Notes: a model not told the origin generated them from the sequence alone. Positions 24,601-39,600 are shown, numbered from the stretch's first letter. The stretch is DNA of 64,000 bases from Archilochus colubris (GCA_023079485.1 CM041097.1:19947158-20011157), one strand, 5' to 3'. Program-made: numbers and translations.

Positions 24601-27600
24601 CATTCTCCATCCCTTCCCTCTGGCCTGATGCTTCTACTCACCCAAATTTCTCTTTTCCAAAGGAATTGTAGGAAGGCAAGACCACTGGAGGTGTCTGTCT
24701 CAGTGCTGATAGACAAGGCTGTAAACTAAGCTGTTGAGGAGCTTATGTCCAGTGTTGGTCTTGATGGGAAGCAGGATGGTTAATGGAGTGGGTGGAGGGG
24801 GTGCTGTCAGTTGCTCTATCACTTTCCAAGGAAAAAAGTGTCCTGGAGTTGGGTCCTGTACCATGTAGGAATAACTGGAGTTTAAAAGTACAGCTTATTA
24901 GACATCAAACAGTTTTTTCTTCCTCATTTTGGGGACTGTATCTCTAGATGCAAAGGAGAAAGATAAGGAAAATGTGGTTTAGATGTGAAGCCTTCAAAGG
25001 GAGGAGACTGCTTCTTTTGATCTCACTTCAAAGGGGATGTGTTTACTTTTTTCTTGGGCTGCCTGTCCAGCAGCCTCTGGGGTGCCAGGGCCTTCAAAAT
25101 TGGGCTGGTGGGGAGAGCAAGAGCTCTTTATGCAAGCTCAGCTTGGGAAGAAAAGGGGTAAACATTTTTGGTAAGGAGGTACAATCCTGATGCTCTGTTT
25201 CTGCTCCCCTTTGCAATTTTTTGTGAGATATTGAGAGCTCAAAGTTTGACCATTTTTATTTTAGAACACTGGTCATTGGCCATGTGATGATATGTACCTT
25301 GTGCTGAAAATTACAAAAAACCTTCTTGTCTTTTGTCCCACGGGGATATTGCTGTTGGGTTTTTTTTTTTTTACTTTAGAACTTCCCAGGGCTTAAGTTT
25401 GGTGTTTCCTGTGAGTGGCCCCTGTGAATAATACCAGGTCCCATCAGCATCTTGGAATAATGCTGGTGCAGTCTGAACTCAGGCAAGAGAGGAATAAGCC
25501 TGCATGTTGCTGCAATTATTATGCAGTTTAATTTGTGAGCTGAGAACAGGTTAATTTACTGTCTCATGTTATCTTAACAGGCTGCTCAGTAATCTGTGTT
25601 CCTTTCAGCTTGTTATGACCCCCTTGCTTACACCTACATCACCACTTACTGTTTCAAGTGGTTTTAGGCAGCAAAAGTACCTGTGCTGCCACTCTGACAT
25701 ACTGTATTTGTCTTGTTTGTTTTCTCAGGAGCCCTTGACTTTGAACATATTGAAGAACAAGCTGAGGGGATCTTTGGTGGAAGGAAAGTATCTCTTCACA
25801 GTCCTAATCCAGGGGTAGCTCAGGAGTCCCCAGGCTGCAGCCCCCAGGGTTGGTGCTGAAAACGAGGTGGTGACTGGGAAGGGATTGGGTGCAGCTGCCA
25901 GAGTTATCGAGGTTTCAGTTTCCTGAAATGCTTTTGATGCAGCTCAGAGCAGAATCTGCTTGGCTCACAAGCCCCAGATAAGGGACAGAGGTCCTTCAGC
26001 CAGAAAGATCTTCATGGGAGGGCTTCACTGGAGGAGGCAAAAGCCAAGTTGCAGGATTAGTCCATCTAAGCCAAATGCTGCAGTGAAATCTTGGGTGGAA
26101 AATCCTGTGTAGGCAAGGATTGGGTTTTCTACTGATAGATTTAGCCATCCTTTTTTTTTTTTTTTTTTGTCTGATTCAGCATTAAACTGCACACGTAGGA
26201 CAGAACAAAGCAAGTTGTACCTTCCATGCCCCCCTTCTCTCTGGAGCAGCTTCTATCCTTGTCAAGTCACAGGACAGCAAGTCAGTGACAGACTCCAAAT
26301 ACTTCACCTTGTCCTTAAGCTGCTCGGAGCTGCAGTTTGCTGTAAAGCTAAGATAGCTGCTTTCTTAAATGGAGAGAGAAGAGGAGACAGGGATTTGCTG
26401 ACAGAATTAATGACCAGAATTTTTAATGTAAGCATGTAGGCTCAGTTGGAAGCAGAATATGGAAAAGATTCAGGGGGCACTGATAGGAAAAAGAAATGCA
26501 ACATGAGTTTCTCGTGCTCAGAAAAGAGGGGACAGAGAGAGAAGAGGAGGCTTTCAAGTACTTGAGATAGCATTGCAACCTGCCTACAGAGGTAGGGTTT
26601 TATTTCATAAAGAGTGAGAAAGCTTAGTACCAGGAATAGTCAAGGACTATTTGAGCAATAGGGTGAAACTGACATAAGGACAAATATTTTGGCGTAGTTT
26701 GAGTTGGATAATGAGTTGGATAGTGTAAGCTGAGTGAACCATAATGAATGAGATTCTGGAAGAGCCTCCGTACTGACACCAAAAATCCCTGTGTGCCTTA
26801 GGCTAGCACTTGAGTTGATACATTTCCCTCTTTTTTAAAAGTAAGAAAAAAAGTTTTCTTGCCCCCGTGCTCTGGGCTTAGGACTCTGCTGGGCCATTCA
26901 GAGTAGTCCATGAGTTAACTCTCACACTCTGTTTTCAGTGAGGAGAATACCCCTCTGGATTTGGATGATCACGGTGGCAGGACATTCCTCAGGGTTTTGT
27001 TGCATTTAACGATGCATGATTATCCTCCTCTGGTGTCTGGGGCACTGCAGCTGCTGTTCAGGCACTTCAGCCAGAGACAAGAAGTCCTTCAGGCTTTCAA
27101 GCAGGTATGTGTGTGCATTAGGAGTGTTACTCCTCGTCTGAATGGATATATGGCACCTAAAACCTATGGCTTTGTGCAACTAATGGATTGCATTCATCTA
27201 AGGTTCAACTGCTTGTCACCAGCCAAGATGTTGACAACTACAAGCAGATAAAGCAAGATTTGGACCAGCTGAGGTCAATTGTGGAAAAATCAGAACTTTG
27301 GGTGTACAAAGGCCAAGGTCCTGATGAGACTCTGGATGGAGTGCAAGGTGAAAATGAACACAAGAAAAAAGAGGTAATTAGGTTGTGTTTGTGCAAATTG
27401 ATGTGTTAATGTTTTATGAAGAGGTCACATTTCTGGAAATGGTTACAAAACCCTCATCTTTGCAGCACAGTGTATAGCCTGGTGGGACTGTCCTGGTGGG
27501 ACTGGTATTGCTTTTGGATTAAGGCAAGAATAAGAGGAGAACTTGAGCTGTTAATGCCAGTCAGCCTCAGGTGGAAGCTGTTCAGGATTAGCAGCCACTG

Positions 27601-30600
27601 AAGTGTCATCTTTAGGCTCCAGCAGAGCAGCTGGTTTGGGTTTGCACTGGTTCCTGAGTTGTCTGTTCAGCACTGACAAATTAATTGCATGGGTTTTGTC
27701 TGGTGAAAAGTACCTCAAACAATGTCAAGGCAGAGCTGTGAACTGTTCAGGTCATGCATTGGGAATGGGCACAATGATGATGTGACAGAAGAGAACGATG
27801 ATGCTTTATCTGTACCTGATAATAAAGGACTTTCTTGGCATGCACATCTGGCTTAGAACTAATTAAACACTTTTTTCCTCCATGTGATTTGGAATCAAAT
27901 AGAATAGAGTGGGTGAGGGAATTCAAGAACTTCTGAATGTTTTGAGTGTTTATTTTTGGAAGTAAAAAAGTAATTTGCTTGTTGCTTTCTGTGTGTGTAG
28001 TGTTGTGAAGCACCTCTTGATAACTCTGCAGTGACAGTTTAATAATGGTAGAGAAATAATAGGGAGAGAAAGTAAAAAGTTTTTTAGGGTGAGACTTGAT
28101 TACAGACAGAATGTGCCAAGCAAGGGAAAGGGCAGGAGGTTGCTGTCTCCAGGATCATCCCATCCTTACCTTATTTTATGTTTCAGAGGTCAATGTGACT
28201 TGACAGGATAATTATATGTATTTTTCTGAGGCTCAGAAGGCTGAAGGATGACACTCCTTCCCAGAAAGAGAGCGGGCGCTATCCTAGAACGATATATCCT
28301 AGAACTGCCTTCATGAAGGCAGTAGTAGTATAAGCTACTAATAAATTGTCTGGTTTTATCCTCAGGAAGGTCACAGCAAGTCCCAAAAGCCTGAAAGTAC
28401 TAGCAGCTACAACTACCGTGTAGTAAAAGAGGTAAAACTTTGCTTCTTGATAGTTAAATGGAAGTGTAAATGAGTAACACAGCTCTGGAGAGCTGCAGTC
28501 AGAGGGAGGCACCCAGGAAAGTCTGAGTCACTCTTCCATTGTGGAAACTATTTGCTGAGTAATAACATATCCCAACTTGAATGAGAAGCCAGGAGTATAA
28601 TAAGCACTACATGTATACTCTTTCCTTAAGAATGGATTAGTGAGAAATGCCACGTTCTGCTGCTGTTTCAATGGTAACACAATATTTTTATTGTTAAAGG
28701 CTACGAAAGATGTAAGCAAGTGGAGAAGCTGTTTAATTTGTCTCGTCCCGAGTGCCTTGCACTTGAAACCACTGTGCTGTTGAAATTTAATTTAAAGTCT
28801 TGCTGTGGATGGTGCCCAGGCCAGTGTCTGCTTCCCTTGCCTGTGCTGAGTGGCACAAGGCTGTGGTTGCTGCTGCGGCCCCGCAGGGATGGGGAGGGAG
28901 GTGGTGGCTGCTCCTCCAGGGGCAGCACACACCATCGTGTCCTTCTGCCCCCTCATTCCCTGGCACCTTTCAGTTCCAGCTAGGTCCTTTTGCACCTCTA
29001 CTGCTGCTGCAGGAGCAACCAGACCTCAGCTCCTTGTCCTGGGACCCCAAATCCTGATTTTGCTGCCTAGAGCCGCTCTGGTCCGTGCCGCGCAGATCTG
29101 GTTTTTCAGTGTTGCTGCTCTCTGGGAGCCACCTGGTTGTGCTCTTGAACTAAACCCCAGAATTCCAGCCCTAAACCAGGTCTCTCCTGCAGATCCTGCT
29201 GCGGCTCAGCAAGCTGTGTGTGCAGGAGGGGATTTCGGTCCGGAAGAGCCGTAAGCAGCAGCAGCGCCTTCTGCGGAACATGGGAGCTCACGCGGTTGTG
29301 CTGGAGCTGCTGCAGATCCCTTATGAAAAGGTGGGGTTTCTGTGGGGCTCTCACTTCGTGGTGGATTGGTGATAAGCTCCTTTTATGGCTTTTAATAACC
29401 TCCTCTCCATCTTTGTGTTGGCTTCCCAAAGGCTGTTTTACAGGGAATCAGAGTCTGTGAAACTCCCGTGCTTCCAAAATACCAGGGAGGTTTAGGGAAT
29501 GGTTTGTTTGAAGGGTTAAACACTATTTCCTGGGGCAGTGTTTGCCCCTTATAGCTCAGTGTAAGGCTCAACTCTCAGCTTTTCACAGAGGGGATGTGTT
29601 TGTGTGTGCTGTCTGGAAGTTAAGCTGTGAAGGTGGCAGCAATTCCCTTGCTGTTGCTCCACAGTGGCTGGATGACCTTGGGAAGATGAAGGGAGATGAA
29701 GGTGCTTGGTTCCCTGTGGGGTTTATTAGCAGCTTTGCCTTCTAGTTCCAGTTCTTCCCCAGTTTGAAAGTCTCAGACTGCCCCTGAGAAATGGATCCCC
29801 CTCAGCTGGCTCCCCAGGCAGTGCTGTTCACAATCAGCCAGATCATGTCCCAGGGTCATCTCAGGGGTGCACTGTGAAGCCCACTTTTTCCTGCTGATGA
29901 AGCAGAGCCCAAGTTCATGTCTTGGCTGCCCATCAGTCACAGGTGACAGGTACTTATCACTGCATAGGTGAGGGACTTCATATTTTCCCTGTCACTCTCT
30001 GTGCCAAGCTGTACAGGTCTCTGAGAACCTGTAATTCTAGACAGTAGCTCTGATTAATGTTAAGCTAAGTCTCATGCTGGCTTGCTTCATGTTTTGTTAA
30101 AACAATCTGCAGCAAAAACACCCTCCAACACCCTTTCCCACCTTTCTGTCCTGTCCGTGTGCCTACATCTGGGGCAGGCACCATGGAAGGGATTTCATCT
30201 TTGGAAATACATGGAAGTCCTCAGAACCAAAGGCTGCCATTAATTTTCCACACTGTATTTTCTACCTTCAGTGGGCTGGGAATCCACACTGATGTCAGAG
30301 GAAAGGCACCAATTCCTGAGCTGTACTTGGAAGCATGCAAGTGGTGTGCGGATTCCAGTAAATATAAATTGGGCTTAACTGTAGCAACAATAACTTTCCA
30401 TCTCTTCTCTGCCATGAGCTGCTTATCCGGTGGTGCTGAGATGCATTGCAGTGGAACATGGCAATTCTCCTGCCTAGCCCCAAGGTGATGATGTGTGGTT
30501 TGGCCACTGTGCTTGTATGTTCAGGAGTGTAAAACTGACTAAAGCACGTTGTTGGCAGGCTTGGGCATGGAGTGTGCAGTTTTAGAGAATAAACTACTGT

Positions 30601-33600
30601 AATTTCTATCATGGGCCTTATTTTTTATGAGCTTTATAGCTGTGAAGCAGGCCAGACTCATCCCTGATATCTGTGAGCTGGGTGGAGGTTTGTTTTTCTT
30701 TGGAGTGTGAGAGAGAGACATGACGATTCCCTTGCAGAGCTGGAGCTGTGGCTTATCCAGTGCTCACCTGAAAGTGAACTTTGAGATTCTTTTTAACCCC
30801 ATCTTCTTTGTCATGCAATCACAGGCTGAAGACACCAGGATGCAGGAGATAATGAAGCTTGCACACGAGTTTTTACAGAACTTTTGTGCTGGGAACCAAC
30901 AGAACCAGGCATTGCTGCACAAGCACATAAACCTGTTCCTTAACCCAGGGGTAAGAATTACATCATGCCATGATTTATTTTGAATTCTTCTTTTCCTTTT
31001 GAGTAAGAAAGGAGAATGGATTGTCCTTGGTGATTGCCTCTGGGCCTGTTCTGATGCAAGATTGGTTAAAGAGGTCACATTTTGTTTTCATTCTAAAGCC
31101 TCAAAACCTGGCAAGATCTGTTTATTTAGGATATTTTCAGTGTAGAAAGTTCAAGAGGCTGAAGTGGACTGAAAAGTAGGCTTAGAGAGGAGCTGTTGTG
31201 TTGAAAGATTAGGTCCTCGGAAATGTTCTTTTCAGTCCTGCCCCCTGCAGGAGTGTTGACTTTATCCTGACCTCTGTGTGGCTTTGGTGGTTTGTTTGTT
31301 TGCTAATTTCTTTCTCTCTTTCATCCCCTCCACTAGATTCTGGAAGCAGTAACAATGCAGCACATTTTCATGAACAACTTCCAGCTTTGCAGTGAGATTA
31401 ATGAGCGGGTTGTTCAACACTTTGTCCACTGTATTGAAACACATGGCAGGAATGTTCAGTACATCAAGTTCCTGCAGACGATCGTCAAGGCGGAAGGAAA
31501 ATTCATCAAGAAGTGCCAGGATATGGTAATGGCTGAGGTGAGAGCTGCAGGGATTTTGCAAGGTCTGAACAGAAGTTTTCACATACCATTTGGTGGAAAT
31601 GACAAATTGATCCTCTCGCTTCTAGTGCTGCCAAGAAGCTGACAGCTCTCACAATGCAAAAGGAGTGTGCAGCTACCAGAAAGCACAGGCTTTTATGTGA
31701 CCAAAAGCTTTCTGAGCTCCTCACCCAATGGGTGTAATGAGTGATCACTTGTTAGTGATACCCAAAAGTCACTTTCCAGGCTTGCACACAGCAACCCGTG
31801 GGTGAGCTTATTGAAACAAGGGAGCCTTTCTCTAGTAAAACTGCCCAGAAGAGAAATAGTTTCAAGGTCACTTATGCAGAAGGAAAATTTTACCACAATA
31901 GTATTTTGATGGGAATTTCTTATCTTACCAAGACCTTCATATTCAGCTGTCTAAGTCTGAGGGTCTTCAGAAGCTTAGGTTCATAAACTGGGGTGTCAGG
32001 ATAGAAGGGAGAGGGGAGAGAAGGGTGAATAAATCCTTTTAAGGTGAATATTTCGCTTCGTTTGACAACATATGTGCAGATCTGATGGGATTATTTATTG
32101 GGGGATTATTTATTGGCCTCCTCAGCAGGGGGAGCCCAAGGATCAGATTTGTCAGGCTCTGGCTTTGCTGTGTCAGTCCTGGGAGACTGATCTTTGTGTA
32201 CACTATTTCGGAGTTCAGAATTTTTTTTTGTGTGAGTTTCTCAACATGGAATCAAGTTTGCAAGGTGCAAAAGAGCAGGTGGCTTCCACAGGGGTCAGCA
32301 GCTGCTTGAGAAGAAAGGGTTGCCTTAGGGGTTGGCTTCTGTTTTATCTACCTGTTTGTCACAAACCCTGTGGGAGAATGGTCCCAAATCCCTCCAGCTC
32401 CATCCTCAGAAGCACCCAGCCTGGAGCAGGTCTCTGTTTGCTCATTCCCCTTCCTGTCCCAGAGTCACAGGAGGGCAGAGCTGCTCTGGAGACATGGCCA
32501 TCTGGGTCCCAAATGTGAAGCCAATAGAAATCTTCAGTGTGTGACTTAATATGTCACTTGGTAGCCTTGGAAAATTGATGGTGTTTGTTCAGAAGGGTGG
32601 AATGGCTGAGCCCTGCAGTCCTCCCATCCGGCGTGGCCCTGGGGCCTTCCCTTCCTCTGAACCAAACGGGGTGGCTGCAGGGGCTGAGGAGTCAGCTGAG
32701 GCAATGTACAGGGAATAAAAAAGCACAATGGAAAGTCACAAGCTTCTTGGCACAACTTCTGTCTAAGCAGGCAGTGGGGCTGGCTTTGAAGTTCTGCAGC
32801 AGTTCAGAAGTGGTAAATTCTTTAAGAGAAAATGTCATACTCCAGCCCTGGATCCCACGAAGGGAGGGCAAGAGGAATGCCCAGCTGACTTGGTGGGCTG
32901 CACTCCTTTTAAGTGTCTAAAGAGAAGCTAATTGGGGTTTGCAGTGGAACAGCCCACAGCCCAGGGGGGGATGCTGCAGGGAGATGCCTGGGCTTTGATC
33001 TGCTGATGGAATATTTTTCTTTCTCGGTAGCTGGTGAACTCAGGAGAAGATGTCCTGGTGTTTTACAACGACAGAGCCTCCTTCCAGACTTTGGTGCAAA
33101 TGATGAGATCAGAGAGGGATCGGATGGATGAAAACAGCCCCCTGATGTACCACATCCACTTAGTAGAACTGCTTGCTGTCTGCACAGAGGGCAAAAACGT
33201 CTACACAGAAATAAAATGCAACTCCCTCCTTCCCCTGGATGACATTGTTAGGGTAGTAACCCATGAGGATTGCATACCTGAGGTGAGGGCTGCACTGGCC
33301 TCTATCTATTTGAAGCATGCTGGGTTGGGGTGAGAGAGCTTTGGTACTGCTGAGTCTGGGCTGGGAAAGGTCCTGGGGCAGTTGGACAGTGAGCTGGGTA
33401 ACTGGATTTCTTCCCTGGTTTTGCTGTCAGCAACCCCACTGCATGGTTGGTTAAGTTAAATCCTTTTATGCTTCTTTCCTTGCCCTTAAAAGGGGGCTGT
33501 GATAATGTACATGCTTGTTTTATAGGGTTCTTGAGGCAGAGGGGTTTATGGAGTGTGCTGCTAACCTTGAACAGATGGTTCTGCAGAACTGGAAATTATT

Positions 33601-36600
33601 ATTACGCTGACGTTTTGTCTACAGTAATCCTTGTGTTTTTTTATTGGATGGTGTCTTGCTATTCATGGCATTAAATTTCACCAGTGATTAAATAAAAGGA
33701 AGAGGTAGAATTACACATTATTTATATAGCTGTTCTAATGTGACAGTATATTCATTCATAATGCCATGCAGGTTCTTATTTTTTAACAGCAATTTTTTTC
33801 CCCTCTACTTTTAGGTCAAAATTGCATACATCAACTTCTTGAATCATTGCTATGTGGACACAGAAGTAGAAATGAAAGAGATTTACACAAGTAATCATAT
33901 GTGGAAGCTGTTTGAGAACTTCTTGGTTGACATCTGTCGGGTAATGATTTTGGCACCTAGGGACAGAATTAATAAAGCTTAAATGACCTTATTTAACAGT
34001 ACAGAGTAGGAAAAATAAGACATAACAGTGCAACACAAAATACTGTGTTCCTTCAAATTTATATATGTCTTTTCCCTGTGCCTGTGGATTCCATTAGTCA
34101 TATTCCATGGAACACATTAATATTTTCCTTTTCAAGAGGAAAAAAAACCCCAAACAACCCAAGCCCCAAGAAAACTCAGCAAAGCCCCATGCCCTGCTCT
34201 TTTGTCTAACGCCTTCTTCTGTTCTGCCACCTGGCTTGCTTATTCTGGCCAGAGCAGTGAGCTCCTTCCCAAGCAATAGTCAACAATTTTTGGCAGGTCA
34301 GGACAAATTTTTTCCAAGCTTGGCATTTGGTTGGCCATGTGGCTTTTTGCCTTGGGATTCCAAGTATTTCCCCACACGAAAGCATTACACCTCAGCTCCC
34401 CCCTTCCCTACTTTCTTTCCTCTGAGGCACTCTGGGGTGTTTTTCCTTTCCTCCTAAACATGCCATGTGCCAGCAGTACCTGTGCTGGGCTTCTGCTTGT
34501 GTGTCTGCTGGAAATCCAGCAATCCAAGTGTCACAAGTATTGTTGTGGCAGGGAATTGCTTTGCCCAGAACAGTGTGAAATCAAGAATTCCAGTCTGTAA
34601 CACTTATTAATCTGCCTTGGTTGAGCTGTTTCTGACCTAAGAATGAATTTCTTGCAGGCTTGTAACAACACCAGTGACAGGAAGCATGCTGACTCCATCC
34701 TGGAGAAGTATGTTACAGAAATAGTGATGAGCATTGTCACCACTTTCTTCAGCTCCCCCTTCTCTGATCAGAGCACTACTTTGCAGGTAGGAAACTGCAG
34801 AGAGACAGAGAAGTATAAAATATGCTGTAAATATGACTATTTTCATTCCACTTTGTTTCCATTTACCAGTTAAAAAGCAGCACAAGTGAAGGTGTTTTGT
34901 CATGGGGGAGCAGACACACATTCTTTGTGACCAGGATTTCCTTTTGCTGTAAAAGTGGAAAGATTGCTAGATCATGGTACAGTTTTTTTCTAGAGAAACT
35001 GAAGTGTCATGTCCCTTCATTAGCAGCTTCCACTCAGTATTACTCCCCAGATGACATGGGTCTTCTGGATACAGTTCCTTTGGATCTGGTTTTCTCTTTG
35101 CAGCCTTAGATCAGAGTACAGGATGCTGTGGGCAGGTGTAAGAGACCAAAGAGGCAATTTTTCCCAGTGACAGCTTGGCATGCCAGCTCTCCAGCAGTGG
35201 GAAAGCAGTAGCATGGCAGCAAGGAGTTCTTCAGAGGGCTGTGAAGAAATAAGATAGAGTTTGGGTGGCAGGCTTTCCAGACAGGAGGAGGGGATGTTGC
35301 ATTTCAGAAGGTTCAAAGGTGATTGCTTAGAGAAAGCATGTTTTTATTGGAATATTTTAATTTCCCTTAAAACCAGAACACTGCCAAAAACTCTTGTGTG
35401 TTTCATGAAGTAGTTTTTGTCTTGTTCAATAGCTGGGGAATTGTGGAGGAGCTTGGAACACTCGTGCAGTGGCAGCAGGTAGGAGATTTCCACTGCAGAA
35501 GAGCAGTGTCAGGATATTGCCCTAATATTTGTGTTTCAGCACAAAGATAACATCGTTCATGTGTTCATAAATAACTTTTGGGGAGGAGTGTGGGTGGAGT
35601 GGTCAGGTGCCTGGCAGGTCTGTCAGAACTTGGTAATTGTTGAAACTTGATGCAACCTCATGGAGCTAAAGGCAGATGTTCACAGGGCAAGCTCCAGGTT
35701 TGTAATTGAGTGCAACTGGTGGCAGGTGAGGAGATATCTGCTTCCCAAAAGTGGCCATAAAGGGCATCTGGAAAGTTGATGCTTCAGTCCCTCATCAAAA
35801 GAACTCATGGTAATCATGGGGTGGTGCCTGGGGGCTGCAGTGCTGGGATGTTGCTGCTTTTCCCCCATTGCCAGCATCTCTGGGGCTGCCAGTCTGCTGC
35901 CTTCAGTCAGGATGTATATTTGAGCCCTGTCTGGGTGACCAGGGGCCAGCCTGATCCTACCAACTGCTGAGAACTCAGCACAGCCTTGCTTCTCATGGCC
36001 TTGGAGAGCCCTCCATCCTCAGACAGAGGAGGGTTCTGCCTGACTCACCCAACTCAGAGCAGTCCAGCACTTGCTTCTCGTGTGACTTCAAAATGCCAGC
36101 CCCTGCTGTGGTGTCAGCCTCAGTGCCAGTTTGTCAAGACTTCATCAAAATCAAATGAGAAACTGGGATCAAGTTAGCCTTGTGCCCCAGGGCCCTGCCC
36201 TTCTCCCTTCTCTGTCATGCTTGTAATTGTCATCTCTGAGTGTACAACACTTGAGTACACTTCCTTACCATCATATTTTAGCCATCTGTTGATTTTATTT
36301 GTCAGCAGCTTTTCTTTAGTTTCTCAATCATTCCCTTTGTATAGCAGGATGAAGTAACTTCTTTCACCCCTCTTTTCCTATCACAGTTGATAGCTCTGTT
36401 TTATCCCAGATTCATCTTTCCTGTACATCTTTAAGTTAAAAGTTCTATTCCTCCCCCTTTTTCTGCCTGCCAAGACTCTTGCCCATGACCCAGGGATCTC
36501 CCCTTGGAGGAGCACAGCCCATAGGACCCCTGGCTCTGAGCATCTCTCCTCTGGGTGGGGTTTTTCCCTCCCATCTGAGCTGCTGCTGGGCGTTCTGGTG

Positions 36601-39600
36601 CCACTGTGTCCCAAGGCACGGGGCTGCTGCCACTCTCCTTTCTGTTGCCTTCAGATTCAGTCCCTCCCTGTCCTTCCTGCTGCACCTTGTCATCTCCTTT
36701 CTTCCCAAGTAAGCCTCCTCTTGGCTCATGATCTTTCATGTTAGGGCTTGTTCTGCTTGATTGTACCTCCTTTGAGTCAGGACCAGCTTTGCTTGTTCAA
36801 GGAACACCTTGTGCAGCTGTCAGGCAGTTCAAATAATATGAAATGAGGAGAACATAAATATGTCTTTCCAAAGAACAGCTTCCCAAAACTTTTCCTCTTT
36901 ACCAAGCACTGTTTGGCCTCCAAAGGGTGCTGCTGCCCAAGGCTTTTCCTCAGAATTGGAGTTGGAGGCAAGGTGAACATGGAGTAAATTTCTTATTTGA
37001 TTTATGGACCTAGTTTAAGCAAATGTCTTTGAAGCTTTTTCAGACCAAAGAGCCTTTAAACACGAACTGAAAGGAATACGTGGGTGGCTGAAATCCAAAA
37101 GTGAAGGCATTTTCAGTGCCCTTGGAGAATACTCTGGCCTGCCATGTTTTTGGTGTTTGGCTTATTTCTAGAAAGGATAATAGCTATTGGCTGCTTAGTG
37201 AGTTTTGCTTCTTGAATTTTGGTTCTTCTTTTGTTTATTTACTAATGGTGTTATGTGATGAATTGATCTAATAAATTTACTTATCTGATAAGTTTGGCTT
37301 TTTCATCTAACTCCACTTTTTTCTTACAAACAGGTGTTAATCTTGACCAAAATAAAAGAGGTATTTTTTCAGTAGTTCCTGAGTCTTGTGGGCTTTTCAC
37401 TGTGGTGTAGTTCACTTAGTTGGTAGACTACATAGCTAGTAGGCACAGTGACATGGGGCATTCCCTCTTGGTGTAGCTTCATTTGGAATATTTAAAATAC
37501 TCTTATCTCTGCAGGTAAAATTATGTTTTGTTCTAATTACTGTACAAGGCCTAACAGGGAGGTTTTGTCTATATTTATAGGATGTTGCAAAGATGAAAGA
37601 GCAGAGGTTGTGTGTGTGTGTGTGTGTGTGAGCACCTCACCCATCTGTAGTAGAAAATCACCTTGCAACCTGTGGGGCTACCAACCACACCTGACTTCTG
37701 GCTGATCCACAGCAGCTCTGGTGCTTACCACTAACTACTACCTGTGTTTGAAGCAACAAACACACAGCTGGTTTCTGCAGTAAATTAAATAGCAGCTAAT
37801 AAGACTTGAAGTGATGAGTTTTCAACTCTGGAGCTCTACTGCCCTTTAGCCAAGAGCAGAGTCCCAGCTGGGACTACTGAGTCAGCTCCTGGTCAAGGCT
37901 GGAAGAAGAATCCCCGTGTGCCAGGTTTGCTGATAGCTCTGATTAAACAGATGAAGATGACTGCTTATTTCCTCTGCTTAGTCAGGCTTCAATTACTTGA
38001 GGCTTCAAGCTTTAGAAACTGTCTGCTTAGTGTTTCCATCCCAGCCTTCCTTCCCACCCTTCCCATTCAGCTGCTGATTGTGTGGCTGATAGGCTGGCTC
38101 CAGCACCAGGCTGCCTGGGGAGTGGATGCAGAGCACTTAGAAATGACTTGGTGTGCAGAGAGCCCTGGGAACTGCTGTTACCTCAGGTTGATGCTGATGA
38201 TTCTCAGTGTGACCCGATGAGCTTGATTTATTTATTTTTTCTTTTCTTTAACCCTGTGTTGTAGACTCGTCAGCCCGTGTTTGTGCAGCTGCTGCAGGGG
38301 GTGTTCAGGGTGTACCACTGCAACTGGCTGATGCCCAGCCAAAAGGCGTCTGTGGAAAGCTGCATTCGGGTCCTCTCAGATGTAGGTAAGAGATGGATGT
38401 AGCCAGAGCTAACTGCTGCAAACTTGGTCATCCAATTTGCTGCTTACATGTTATCCTTTTCAAAAAACCAAGTGCAGTTCACTCCCTGCAGGTGGTGCCT
38501 GCAGCTAACTCAGAGCTGAGGCACAGAACCAGGCCAGAGCTGGGCTGATGTATTGTCAGGGTTGAGCAATAGGTGTTGTCACTGTAACCTGAAGAGCTTT
38601 CTCTGTTTAACCTCAAAACTCTGCACTCCTGTTGATCTGCAGCAGGGAAATAGTTTTGTGCCACTCCTCCTGGTAATTTGCTCCACTTTTAGTAGCAAGA
38701 AGAGTAATTTGTACTGCATATTGGGCCAAATTTAGTTGGGAAGGTGTACATGTGCCTTAGCAGGAGATGCTGGCAATGTGTGTGTGTAAGGACAGATTCC
38801 TATCCCCACGTTTTAATGACAGTAAACAGCTCAAAGACAGCAAAGCTTTTAAACAGAAATCTGACCCATTGCACAGGGACCACACATTGTTTGATGCCCA
38901 TGGGGGTTGTAAGAGGAGCTGCAGGTAAAGGTCCTCTTGTCCTTGCATTGCAGTAACACACAGACTGGAGGAGTCAACTCCTACCAACTTTTCTTGTTGC
39001 AGCAAAGAGCCGTGCGATTGCAATTCCTGTCGACTTGGACAGTCAGGTCAACAATCTCTTCCTGAAATCTCACAACATTGTCCAGAAGACTGCAATGAAC
39101 TGGAGAATGACAGCAAGGAATGCTGCCCGCAGGGACTCGGTGCTCGCTGCCTCCAGGGACTACAGGAACATCATTGAGAGACTGCAGGTGACTGCACAGC
39201 ACCTCTGCCTCCTCTGGGCCCAGACCCACCCCAAAAGGAGGCATTTACCAAGTAGAAAGACATTTGGGAATTAATTAGTCAAAATGCCACATAGTAATCA
39301 AGTTAGGTGATGCAGAATATAATGGTACTGTATATAAAATCAAGTATAAACCATTGGATCGGGACAACGTGCACAGCTCCTGGGTTGGGAAGTCCTCATC
39401 CCAGGAGATGCTGGTATTTGAAGGTAGGGATACTAGAAGTCACTGGGGATATTTATTTGGTAAGAGAGGGCTTTTTGACCATCATAGCCTTCCAAACCCC
39501 TCCAGTGCTTTGGTCCTTGTACACTGAAACTCTCAGCAGGTGCCATTGCCCTGCCTGGAAACCTTGTCAGAGCTTAAAATAGAGATGTATCCCTTCCTTC

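Noticed and set aside
25788..25791. GT at 25788 as the real donor of exon 22, or a U12-type donor GTATCT
   Set aside because: It would add four bases and give TGA directly at the junction with exon 23; no in-frame acceptor exists before 26939. The match to the U12 consensus is only partial.
28307..28320. Palindrome as a prokaryotic-type operator or terminator
   Set aside because: The setting is a vertebrate intron; no such context applies.
37812..37885. Possible C/D box snoRNA (GTGATGA and CTGA about 70 bases apart) in intron 31
   Set aside because: No terminal stem, no clear internal C'/D' boxes and no antisense element I can identify.
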